In this document: in pieces, positions 1 through 6,867 of the stretch
Position numbering within the stretch: the first letter of the stretch is position 1
Layout: each line of letters starts with the position of its first letter
NCBI GenBank assembly: GCA_900548465.1
Contig: URKY01000067.1
Coordinates: 1-9,125, forward strand
DNA: 9,125 nt
Source: an uncultured Eubacterium sp.
Lineage (GTDB): Bacteria; Bacillota; Clostridia; Lachnospirales; Lachnospiraceae
Reading direction: 5' to 3'
Position numbers and translations under genes: made by a program
Notes under the pieces: model-generated
What the model was told of the DNA's origin: nothing
Seen by the model: only the letters and a program-made list of their open reading frames with translations
The model's database searches: none

Positions 1-6
1 AAATGT

Positions 7-34
7 TTGAAAGTATAGTGTTTATGCGGATAAT
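7..34 (+). promoter_or_regulatory. Candidate sigma-A-type promoter for the first NACHT gene
   Basis: TTGAAA at 7-12 (matches TTGACA at 5 of 6) is separated by 16 bases from GATAAT at 29-34 (matches TATAAT at 5 of 6). Transcription would start near 41, giving a leader of about 75 bases before the ATG at 118. The region is very AT-rich, so chance matches are common, but both boxes and the spacing are good. If real, it implies that the gene is expressed from here and does not extend far upstream. Confidence 0.5.
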
Positions 35-117
35 CAAAAATCAGATATAAAATTTTATATAATTATATTTCAAAAAAATGGTTTGTTAAAAAGAACGTCT
101 ATGAGAAACTAAGTTTT

Positions 118-3018
118 ATGGAATCCTCAGACTTATATTATGCTATAAAAAATTATATACCTACAAGATATTCTAGAGTAGATCCATCCAATAATGAGGA
201 ACCTGTTCCGGAATATTTAACTTGTGAAGGAGAAAAGGAACCACTTTTACTACAACATTTTTTAAAATATGAATATAGTGTCAAGAATGGAGGAAAATAT
301 TATTTATGTCTTGGTGATTGTGGAATGGGGAAGACTACGTTTTTAATCAATCTGTATTACCAAACATTGAAATTACATAAATATAAATGTGTTTTTATCT
401 CATTACAAGAAGAAAATTGTATTGAGCAGATAGAAGCTGTTGAAGATCAGCCTAAAACAATTTTACTATTAGATGCATTGGATGAGAATGAAAATGCGTT
501 AACAGATTACGAAAAATTTAGTACTCTTTTGGAACGAGTAACACATAATTTTTATAGAGTAATTATTACAGCTAGAACTAATTTTTTTGAAAACGAAACA
601 AAAGAACAAATTTCAAATAATAAAAGCAATATATCGATGTTAGACAAAATATCTAGTTCTCGAAAATACTATATAGCACCGTTTACAGATGAAGATATAA
701 AAAAATTTTTAAGAAAAAGATATCATTACAATTTGAAAAAATTTAAGAGAGCTTGGAAAATAGTAGAAAAAAATAAAAACCTTTCTGTTAGACCATTATT
801 ATTACGTTTTATGGATGAGCTATTGGAAGAAGAGTATAGTTTTGAGTATGATTTCCAATTATATGAATATTTATTTGATAAATGGATTGAACGTGAAAGA
901 AGAAACATTAATGAAGAGTTAGGTAAAAATCTATATGAAGAATGTTTGATAATGGCTAAAAAAAAATATTCTCAATGGCAGAAAAGTGGAAAAATAGGAG
1001 TTTATCTTAATGACATAAAAACGGATATGTCCTTTGATGGGATTGAAGCAATACAGTTAAAGGGGCATGCGCTTATCAATAGAACAAGTGATGGAATGTA
1101 TAAATTTTCCCATAAATCATATTGGGAATTCTTGCTAGCAAAACTTGCAATATCTGATTTTATGTTCGCGGATGAATTATTGATAAAAAATTTTGATCGT
1201 GCTACTGCATTTTTGGAAGAAATGATTCAATATAATAAAACGAATCTGGATCAATCAAGTCCTTCCTTTTATGTAGGAGTTGCAAATTATTATCTGAAAT
1301 ATGGAAAACCGGAGTGTGCGGAAGAACAATTAAAAATGGTGATTAATTCATATTCTGAAAATAGAACATTACATTTATACGCTCATATTAAATTAGCTGA
1401 ATCTTATTGGCATCAGATTAAATATGAATCTGCCAAAAAAGAATTAAATATGCTTTATAGCAGTGTTTTTAATTCGGAAATAAGCATTAAAAATGTTGAT
1501 TTATATAGTAAATTTGCTATTGTGTTTGCAACGTATTGTCGGAAATATTATTTAATAGCTGGGCAAGAATTTTTAGAAAAAATAATTGCATTTCTTGAAA
1601 ATAATAAAAAAGTAAATTATAACTTATTAAAATGCTACAATGCATATAGCATTTGTTGCGTTAACCATAAAGCAAAACAGGATCTTATGGAAAAGATGGG
1701 TAATATAATAGAAAAATATTTTAAGCATGATCAATATGCAAAGTACTTATATTTATGTGCCCAAAGTTGGAAAACGCAGTATGCAAGAGAGGAATTGTTA
1801 AATAATTTAAAACAACAAGTAAGACAATATGCTCGCTTTATGGACTCATATGAGTTAATGATAAATAATTGTGATATAGCAGTTTCTATGTATGCATATT
1901 ATGATAAGCAAAATCTTTTTTGGGAATATCAAGATACAGCATTAGAGTATTTTGGGGATGCGTTTGATATATGTATATTAATTTATGAAGATACAGATTA
2001 TACTATTTTGAATAATCCATATATAGTTATTCTTCAAGATAAACTTGTTTTGGCATTCTCCTTTATTAGTGTTAGAAAACTAAGTGAACTTGTAGATCCA
2101 ATATTAGATTATGCAAAAAAATTTAAATGTATAGACGAAATGGGCCTATTCTGTAGTCAGGAATTGATAAGAGAAGGTGAGCAGGAATTAGAAGATTTTG
2201 AAAAGCGTGAAAGCTGTTTTATGTTAGCACTAGAATTAACTCAAAATAATTTATATAAAACGGCAGAAATATATTTAGATTTATATGATTTATATGTTGA
2301 GAATGATCAAAAAGAATTAGGGAAGCAGTACTTGGAAAAAGCATATAAGATTTCTGGAGATACATTAGAAATTTATGTGAGGCCTCTTTATTGCAATATT
2401 CTTAGAGCTGCATTGAAGGTTTATAGAAGGGGTATTGATAGAGATAATATAATTGAAACGTTATTAAAAATTATACCTCAAATATATGGAACTGACAGTA
2501 GGAAAAAGCATATTTACGAAACCTTGAGAGAAGAATTATTGACTATAAAAGACCAACGATTGAAAGAGGTTTGTATTGAATTATTACAAATAGAGATTAA
2601 GTTTGATGTAATGGAGGATTTATATGATATCTGTAACAAAGGTAACGAAAAAATGAAATTTATTGGATATATTAATCTTATTATTATGAAAAAGGATAGT
2701 TTATCGTTGGAAGAATGTAATGTAATAGAAAAATTTTTCAGAGAAAAAGAAGAGTATATAGGGAGTGATATAGCTAGAAATTTATATGATATTATTAAAA
2801 AATTTAAACGAGGGGGTAACAAAGGCGGCTTTATAGAAAATAGAGAATATATAGGAAACAAAGAAATTCAATTATCGAAATTGGAACATAAAGAGAAAAA
2901 TTGGGGATTTTTTGAAAATATTAATATTTCAGAGTCGGATATTAATAAGTACAGTGAATTTGACTTACGAAAAGAATTAGAAAAAAAATTTGATGAGTTA
3001 TTTGGTCCTATAGATTAA
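118..3018 (+). CDS. STAND/NACHT-type NTPase with long helical (TPR-like) C-terminal sensor
   Basis: This 966-residue protein is probably a signal-transducing P-loop NTPase that oligomerises on sensing a trigger. Visible motifs are Walker A GDCGMGKT (residues 66-73), Walker B ILLLDALDE (115-123) with the extra acidic residue typical of STAND/NACHT proteins, a sensor-like TARTNFF (151-157), SVRPLLLRFMD (223-233, equivalent to the usual NPLLL element), and FSHKSYWEFLLA (330-341), the winged-helix signature usually written FxHxSFxEyfxA. Residues about 350-870 are helical repeats. TPR-like units are seen around 384-412, 420-446 and 698-746. The last 90 residues are charged and unrecognised. ATG 118 is the first ATG/GTG/TTG in the frame, but no clear ribosome binding site precedes it. 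STAND proteins usually carry an effector before the NTPase; here only about 60 residues precede Walker A, so the effector may be missing, supplied in trans, or lost. An A9 run at 958-966 lies in the gene. The NTPase class is secure; a defence role is inferred. Confidence 0.88.
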   Translation: MESSDLYYAIKNYIPTRYSRVDPSNNEEPVPEYLTCEGEKEPLLLQHFLKYEYSVKNGGKYYLCLGDCGMGKTTFLINLYYQTLKLHKYKCVFISLQEENCIEQIEAVEDQPKTILLLDALDENENALTDYEKFSTLLERVTHNFYRVIITARTNFFENETKEQISNNKSNISMLDKISSSRKYYIAPFTDEDIKKFLRKRYHYNLKKFKRAWKIVEKNKNLSVRPLLLRFMDELLEEEYSFEYDFQLYEYLFDKWIERERRNINEELGKNLYEECLIMAKKKYSQWQKSGKIGVYLNDIKTDMSFDGIEAIQLKGHALINRTSDGMYKFSHKSYWEFLLAKLAISDFMFADELLIKNFDRATAFLEEMIQYNKTNLDQSSPSFYVGVANYYLKYGKPECAEEQLKMVINSYSENRTLHLYAHIKLAESYWHQIKYESAKKELNMLYSSVFNSEISIKNVDLYSKFAIVFATYCRKYYLIAGQEFLEKIIAFLENNKKVNYNLLKCYNAYSICCVNHKAKQDLMEKMGNIIEKYFKHDQYAKYLYLCAQSWKTQYAREELLNNLKQQVRQYARFMDSYELMINNCDIAVSMYAYYDKQNLFWEYQDTALEYFGDAFDICILIYEDTDYTILNNPYIVILQDKLVLAFSFISVRKLSELVDPILDYAKKFKCIDEMGLFCSQELIREGEQELEDFEKRESCFMLALELTQNNLYKTAEIYLDLYDLYVENDQKELGKQYLEKAYKISGDTLEIYVRPLYCNILRAALKVYRRGIDRDNIIETLLKIIPQIYGTDSRKKHIYETLREELLTIKDQRLKEVCIELLQIEIKFDVMEDLYDICNKGNEKMKFIGYINLIIMKKDSLSLEECNVIEKFFREKEEYIGSDIARNLYDIIKKFKRGGNKGGFIENREYIGNKEIQLSKLEHKEKNWGFFENINISESDINKYSEFDLRKELEKKFDELFGPID

Positions 3019-3029
3019 AAGTAGAACTA

Positions 3030-3197
3030 ATGTCTATGAAAAGAATACAGATAGCAATACAGAGAATCAGTGAAAATTGTTGTGTTGGCATATTTGAAGT
3101 AGACGATCTGATTTAGAATGCTTGGGGACCGTGTGTTGGATGTTGCTTAGGGAATATGTGGATGAATTGTGTAATAAGTGTGGGAAAAATAATATAA
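3030..3197 (+). pseudogene. Possible small-gene remnant interrupted by an amber codon
   Basis: ATG at 3030 opens a 28-codon frame (starting MSMKRIQIAIQRISENCC) that ends at TAG 3114-3116. The same frame then stays open for 26 more codons, including the stretch NAWGPCVGCCLGNMW, to TAA at 3195-3197. In DNA this AT-rich, 56 codons with a single stop is mildly unusual, and the residues look protein-like. I do not recognise a family. It may be a decayed gene, a small real peptide ending at 3116, or chance. Confidence 0.2.
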
Positions 3198-3271
3198 TAA
3201 AAAATATGTATTCGATAGTAAGTTGTTTGGTTATACTTGGAGGATGTTGTATAGTATCTATGTTACAATGA
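3140..3271 (+). CDS. Candidate 43-residue single-pass membrane peptide
   Basis: The frame is open from 3098 to the TGA at 3269-3271, with ATG at 3140 (alternative GTG at 3131). The product has a charged N-terminal half (MLLREYVDELCNKCGKNN) and a hydrophobic C-terminal half (MYSIVSCLVILGGCCIVSML) that could span the membrane once. It has five cysteines. The only ribosome-binding candidate is GGGGA at 3124-3128, which is 11 bases from the ATG and only 2 from the GTG. No family is recognised. It lies alone in the gap between the two main gene groups. It could be chance; shape and open-frame length are the only evidence. Confidence 0.25.
   Translation: MLLREYVDELCNKCGKNNIIKNMYSIVSCLVILGGCCIVSMLQ
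3227..3255 (+). promoter_or_regulatory. Weak promoter candidate upstream of the 282-residue protein gene
   Basis: TTGGTT at 3227-3232 is spaced by 17 bases from TATAGT at 3250-3255. This would start transcription about 110 bases before the ATG at 3370 and drive the second gene group. The -35 box is poor and the match could be accidental. It also lies inside the 43-residue ORF candidate, so at most one reading may be functional. Confidence 0.28.
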
Positions 3272-3369
3272 GATATAATAGGAATTATGTGAATAGGGAT
3301 AATATGAATGGAGTAGAGACTTTGCTTGGACTATGTAGTAATACTGACATAAGAAAGTGATGGTAGTAA

Positions 3370-4218
3370 ATGGCAAGATATAATTTTTTCGAAAGAATGG
3401 AAAGAGAGATAAATTTTCAATTTGAATATGAAAAAATTGAAAATATCATATTAAATGAAAAGAATGGATACTGTACTCTTGAAGATGAAATAAGTGAGAA
3501 TTTCAGAAGATGGAGATTGAGAAAAAATTTCGATTCTTTTTTAGAATTAAAAGAATATTTGGGATTTAAAACTGAAAAAATTTTAAAAGGCTATACTGTA
3601 GCTTGGAAAGCAACGGGCGAAGTAAAGTCTGTAGATACTTTTATATTGTATTGTGAAATGATTATAAATATGATATTTGGTGTGATAGAACCAGATTTAC
3701 AATCCCATTATAGAAAATGTATCAATGCTGTTCAGAGCTTAATTGACTATGATTTAGAGCAAATTAATCATTACATATATAGAACAGAAGACGGAAAGTA
3801 TTTAGTTGTACAGAAGGATGCAGCAGCAAGTGCTGTTGCAGATATTGTTGCACCGGAACTTGCGGATGCTATTATAGAATATAATCATCATTTGCTTAAA
3901 GGCGATTTGAAATCTAAAAAATTGATTTTAAAACAAATAGCAGATGCACTTGAACCGAGAAGAGCTGAGTTGAAGACAGTTAATAAAACAATAGAAAATG
4001 ATTTTTTCTATATGGTAAATACGATGAATGTACGACACAATAATTGTGATGTTTCTGACCCGAGTAAATATAATGAAAAATTTGCTAATCTTACAGATAG
4101 AGAAAAAGAAGAATGGTATGATGAGATATATCAGGAAGGTTTAATGGCTTACTTGAGTTTAGAGCAGGTTGACAGAGAAAAAAAGATACTGGATTTCAAG
4201 ACGAAACAGAAGAAATAA
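3370..4218 (+). CDS. Helical protein with AbiJ-like (RHNN-type) C-terminal domain
   Basis: This soluble protein of 282 residues has no membrane segment or signal peptide. The N-terminal half is basic and helical, with ISENFRRWRLRKNFDSFLEL (41-60). Residues about 163-265 read ELADAIIEYNHHLLKGDLKS, then QIADALEPRR (189-198), then DFFYMVNTMNVRHNN (211-225), ending in YDEIYQEGLMAYLSL (250-264). From memory of such proteins, the series 'helix, LEPxR, ~20 residues, NxxxxRHNN, aromatic helix' is a recurring C-terminal domain in abortive-infection (AbiJ-like, HEPN-related) proteins of Firmicutes. I see no canonical HEPN RxxxxH RNase motif, so nuclease activity should not be assumed. The start follows a weak ribosome binding site (GGTAG). 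It heads the second gene group, with 54 bases to the next gene. The family link is recognition without a search. Confidence 0.75.
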   Translation: MARYNFFERMEREINFQFEYEKIENIILNEKNGYCTLEDEISENFRRWRLRKNFDSFLELKEYLGFKTEKILKGYTVAWKATGEVKSVDTFILYCEMIINMIFGVIEPDLQSHYRKCINAVQSLIDYDLEQINHYIYRTEDGKYLVVQKDAAASAVADIVAPELADAIIEYNHHLLKGDLKSKKLILKQIADALEPRRAELKTVNKTIENDFFYMVNTMNVRHNNCDVSDPSKYNEKFANLTDREKEEWYDEIYQEGLMAYLSLEQVDREKKILDFKTKQKK

Positions 4219-4272
4219 GCGGAAGATTATATAAATGTTTTGGAATAACTTTCTAAGTTTGAGAAAACAAAA

Positions 4273-4707
4273 ATGTGCGAAAATGATGAAATGAAGGGGA
4301 AAATCGATAAGGAAGAATTGCTGTTAGAGTTGTCGCAGTGCAGGGAGGATGAACGTAATTGCAAAAATCAGATGGTTCAGGTAATTTCAACGGCATCTAC
4401 GATTCTTGGAGTCCTGTTTGGTTCTACATATTTTTCATTCGGTAAGGGTGGATTCAGCAAAGTTGTATTCTATTTAAGCATTGCAGTATTTTGTGTTGCA
4501 TTTACCTATATTATTGTATTGGGGATAGGCAGTACCTTACGCTATTATTATGTACAGAAAATAGAAGATTTATTATCACTTGAAAGCGAAGATTCCAAAT
4601 TTTTACATTGGGGAAGTTATTTTGCGCCTATTGTCACCCGAAACAGAAAGCATATACGTTCAATGCATACATTGTTGTTTTATGTATGTTATACACTGTT
4701 CATATAA
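4273..4707 (+). CDS. Small two-TM membrane protein, possibly truncated
   Basis: The product has 144 residues. Residues 1-34 form a charged, probably cytoplasmic helix (KEELLLELSQCREDERNC at 13-30). TM1 is about 35-54 and TM2 about 63-86, followed by LRYYYVQKIEDLLSLE (89-104), a linker with APIVTRNRKHIRSMHTLL, and a hydrophobic end cut off at residue 144. This layout resembles SLATT-type two-TM proteins, which accompany defence NTPases and nucleotide-signal systems, but I cannot assign the family. ATG 4273 has only weak upstream GAGAAAA; ATG 4291 (M7) is an alternative start. The stop codon TAA falls inside what looks like a third membrane segment, and the frame continues hydrophobically for 15 codons. 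The next gene starts 7 bases later, so the two are likely translationally coupled and co-functional. Confidence 0.72.
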   Translation: MCENDEMKGKIDKEELLLELSQCREDERNCKNQMVQVISTASTILGVLFGSTYFSFGKGGFSKVVFYLSIAVFCVAFTYIIVLGIGSTLRYYYVQKIEDLLSLESEDSKFLHWGSYFAPIVTRNRKHIRSMHTLLFYVCYTLFI

Positions 4708-4709
4708 GG
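4705..4709 (+). promoter_or_regulatory. Ribosome binding site overlapping the upstream stop codon
   Basis: TAAGG at 4705-4709 contains the TAA stop of the two-TM gene and lies 5 bases before ATG 4715. This supports 4715 as the start of the UbiA-like gene rather than the more upstream ATG at 4580, which would overlap 128 bases of the preceding gene. It also suggests translational coupling of the two genes. Confidence 0.55.
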
Positions 4710-4714
4710 CTTTT

Positions 4715-5878
4715 ATGCACTATGTCAAATATTTTATCTGGTCAAAATGGCATGATCCGGAAAAACCACTGTTTGTATTGGGAGTATTTGTAATTCTGTC
4801 CTATATAAGCAAAGGGATGCAGGTAATGACCTGGAACTGGAAAGAATTCGGAGTTTCATTTTTAGTTTTTGAAGTGTTTGCGTATCAGGCAAGATATCAG
4901 ATTAATGATTTACGTGATATTGGGGATGACAGAGATTCAGATGACAGATTGTTTCCGAAAGGGGTAAGCAAGAATGCTTATATTATAGAACTTTCTGCGA
5001 TTCTGGCCGGAATTAAAATTATTTTAGCATTTGTATGTACGTACTTTCTGGGTGGAAGAATAAAGAAATATTTATACATTGAATTAGTTGCACTGGCAAT
5101 AATAACGGTGATTTATGAAAGAATAAGGGATACATATAATCTTGACAAAATCTGTTTTTGGGTAGGCGCAGGATATCCTCTCCGGTTTATTGTTGTAGCA
5201 ATGGCTGTTGGGCCAAAATATATGAATAATGTGACAGAGGGAAAGTTGCTTCTTTTTTATTTTCTTCTTATAATATCCCCGTGGACATTAGGATCAATGG
5301 CATCAGTAGCTCAATGGGTAGCAGATGTTGTAAAATTGAAAGCTTTATCTATAGATAGTTATGGAAAAAAGCATTATATAAAATTGGCTGAGCGTATAGA
5401 AGAAAGATATAATCTGACCAAAGAAAAGAAGACAGACGGGAAAATATATCCATTAAGAGAAGGCGGAAAGATGAATGATATCTGGAATGTCTATTTTATA
5501 ATTTCCATTTGTAGTTCAAGTATAAACGTATTATTTCAGAAAGAATCGGCAATTGGACAGGTGATTCTTGGAGAGCTGCTTACCTGGGTGATGTTGCTGG
5601 TGCTTATAAAATGGGCAAGCTATAGAAAAATTATATATTGTAATGCAATACTTATAATATTAATTTTGATAAAATTCGTATTTGCATGGAAATGTGGATT
5701 CGAAACAGGATGTGTAATATATATTTTTCAATGGATGGTAGTAGGAACATATTTTTATGTGACATATCGTCCACAATTCAAAAAGATAGATATGAAAAAG
5801 TTCCTGATATATTTTATGAAGGGTGTATTAGGAGAAGAAGCTGCTCGTTGTATTGTGAATGACAAAGAGAAAAAATAA
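4715..5878 (+). CDS. UbiA-family prenyltransferase-like polytopic membrane protein
   Basis: With ATG 4715 the protein has 387 residues and about eight to nine predicted membrane helices (roughly 19-34, 44-60, 90-112, 119-135, 147-166, 177-198, 257-274, 282-302, 308-325, and perhaps 333-350). After the second helix comes NDLRDIGDD (64-72), an exact NDxxDxxxD motif (N64, D65, D68, D72). It is followed by RLFPKGVS (78-85), which matches the RPxPxGxIS-type loop of UbiA enzymes. The motif binds Mg2+-prenyl diphosphate in characterised members. The second aspartate motif (DxxxD) expected after helix six is not evident; only D204 and D214 lie there, so activity may be altered. At 387 residues it is longer than typical UbiA enzymes (about 290-300). 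No quinone, haem or other isoprenoid genes are nearby. The neighbours are defence-like, which is unusual context for a UbiA. It is coupled to the two-TM gene. Substrate is unknown. Confidence 0.82.
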   Translation: MHYVKYFIWSKWHDPEKPLFVLGVFVILSYISKGMQVMTWNWKEFGVSFLVFEVFAYQARYQINDLRDIGDDRDSDDRLFPKGVSKNAYIIELSAILAGIKIILAFVCTYFLGGRIKKYLYIELVALAIITVIYERIRDTYNLDKICFWVGAGYPLRFIVVAMAVGPKYMNNVTEGKLLLFYFLLIISPWTLGSMASVAQWVADVVKLKALSIDSYGKKHYIKLAERIEERYNLTKEKKTDGKIYPLREGGKMNDIWNVYFIISICSSSINVLFQKESAIGQVILGELLTWVMLLVLIKWASYRKIIYCNAILIILILIKFVFAWKCGFETGCVIYIFQWMVVGTYFYVTYRPQFKKIDMKKFLIYFMKGVLGEEAARCIVNDKEKK

Positions 5879-5960
5879 TAGCATAAACAGCTGATTATTA
5901 CTTTATGAGAAAATAAGAGGAAAATTATAGAGAGCTTAAAGATGAGTAGATAAATGCTGT

Positions 5961-5967
5961 AGAAAGG
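5961..5967 (+). promoter_or_regulatory. Ribosome binding site for a GTG start
   Basis: AGAAAGG at 5961-5967 precedes GTG 5978 by 10 bases. An ATG at 5973, in another frame and at better spacing, opens only a 12-codon ORF (MLCLMEKGLKNF). The frame of the following gene has a TAA at 5969-5971, so GTG 5978 is the earliest possible start for it. Confidence 0.5.
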
Positions 5968-5977
5968 ATAAAATGCT

Positions 5978-6838
5978 GTGTTTAATGGAAAAGGGACTAA
6001 AAAACTTTTAACTAAAATATTGTTATGTCTATTTTTCGTATTAGTTGTTATTATACTTCCGTTTGTAATTGAAAAAATAATTCTCAGTGAAGCAATTTTT
6101 CCATTTAACGTATCGGTTACATTTCCAAAGGATGTGTGGTTTGGTTTCATGGGATCTTATTTAGGGGCTATTGGAACAATAGTGCTTGGATATATTGCAT
6201 TTTATCAGAATAAAAAATATAAAGAATTGTCGGATCAATCAGAAAAACGTTTTTGGGAATTACAAGAAGAAATAAAAGAGTTGACCAAGAAAAGTGTTTC
6301 ATTGATTGATTTAAATTCTAAAATAGAAGCTTCGAAGTATCATCCAATATTCTCAAATCTTCAGCATAATTTTTGGAATGCGAAAGGGGAAAATTTAGTA
6401 GAATTTTTTGATATAGAAAGTGATGCTTTTCAAATTAGCTTTTGTAAGGAAGGTTCGAATGAACATTTAGATTCATTAGAAGAGATTTTTGAACAGTATT
6501 ATACATTTGTGTATACTTTGAAAAATGATGGAGAAAAAACAATATATAATTTTAACTGCATTGATATTAAAATAAATGGTCGAAATATTGAAGAGGGAAT
6601 TTGGATATATCAATCTTGCGACATTAAGCCAGGCGAGATTGTACGATGCGTATGTGCTACTAAATTTGATCTTTTAAAAAAGATTTCCAGTGGAGAGATT
6701 GAATCATTATCATTTATTTATCAGATGAAAAATGTACTTGGAGAATGTTTTAATATGGCTGCAGAACTTCATTTTATTCCTATAGAGGAGAATCATATAA
6801 ATGTTTTTGATCAGATAAGTCCTGTATTTAAGGAATAA
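5978..6838 (+). CDS. Membrane-anchored coiled-coil protein with beta-rich C-terminal domain
   Basis: The 286-residue protein starts at GTG 5978. TM1 is about 11-32 and TM2 about 53-76 (FGFMGSYLGAIGTIVLGYIA at 55-74). A coiled-coil-like helix runs from about 77 to 108 (KELSDQSEKRFWELQEEIKE at 82-101). A C-terminal domain, about 172-268, looks like a beta-sandwich: FVYTLKNDGEKTIYNF (177-192), IKINGRN (197-203), SCDIKPGEIVRCVC (213-226) and ELHFIPI (263-269). The 'LKNxGxxxIxN' phrase recurs in membrane-anchored proteins of Firmicute accessory regions that I can describe but not name. TM1 to TM2 would leave a short extracytoplasmic loop, with the coiled coil and sandwich in the cytosol. The gene is 99 bases after the UbiA-like gene on the same strand. 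Function unknown; a receptor, adaptor or membrane effector role would be inference. Confidence 0.75.
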   Translation: MFNGKGTKKLLTKILLCLFFVLVVIILPFVIEKIILSEAIFPFNVSVTFPKDVWFGFMGSYLGAIGTIVLGYIAFYQNKKYKELSDQSEKRFWELQEEIKELTKKSVSLIDLNSKIEASKYHPIFSNLQHNFWNAKGENLVEFFDIESDAFQISFCKEGSNEHLDSLEEIFEQYYTFVYTLKNDGEKTIYNFNCIDIKINGRNIEEGIWIYQSCDIKPGEIVRCVCATKFDLLKKISSGEIESLSFIYQMKNVLGECFNMAAELHFIPIEENHINVFDQISPVFKE

Positions 6839-6867
6839 ATTGATATAGAAATAGCTGAATAAGATGG

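Larger units (their letters stand above)
3019..3369. other. 350-base intergenic region with only small uncertain ORFs
   Basis: No gene of normal size is present. The stretch is richer in TTG, TGT and GGA than its flanks and reads partly like degraded coding sequence. It contains an open frame at 3030-3197 broken once by TAG (3114-3116), an overlapping open frame at 3098-3271 that could encode a small membrane protein, and an 18-codon ORF at 3304-3360. An 8-base direct repeat, AATACAGA, occurs at 3044-3051 and 3056-3063. I see no strong terminator hairpin for the upstream gene. Confidence 0.6.

Noticed and set aside
726..908. Antisense ORF inside the first NACHT gene
   Set aside because: Ser/Asn-rich shadow of the coding strand. 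The same applies to antisense ORFs at 6710-6901 and 8187-8384.
2514..2861. Antisense ORF of 115 codons
   Set aside because: It lies opposite the helical part of the first NACHT gene; its composition (Ser/Ile/Leu/Asn) is the mirror of Lys/Glu/Asn-rich coding sequence.
3044..3063. Two AATACAGA copies as the start of a repeat array or CRISPR
   Set aside because: Only two short copies 12 bases apart; no further units or spacers.
3370..4218. Active HEPN RNase
   Set aside because: No RxxxxH-type catalytic motif can be seen; only the RHNN context resembles Abi-type domains.
4580..4714. N-terminal extension of the UbiA-like gene to ATG 4580
   Set aside because: It overlaps the well-formed two-TM gene, gives an unconvincing peptide, and ATG 4715 has its own ribosome binding site (TAAGG) at proper spacing.
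4608..4793. 61-codon + strand ORF in the third frame
   Set aside because: It lies wholly across the two-TM and UbiA-like genes, with no ribosome binding site or family resemblance.
4273..5878. A single frameshifted or programmed-frameshift gene joining the two-TM and UbiA-like frames
   Set aside because: I see no slippery site in the right register, and stop, ribosome binding site and start are arranged as in normal coupled genes. A sequencing error cannot be excluded.
5973..6011. 12-codon ORF MLCLMEKGLKNF as a leader peptide
   Set aside because: Very short and overlapping the GTG-started gene; its good spacing to AGAAAGG is most simply coincidental.
5755..6150. Antisense ORF of 131 codons
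   Set aside because: It spans the end of the UbiA-like gene and the start of the next gene on the opposite strand; hydrophobicity is explained by AT-rich complement.
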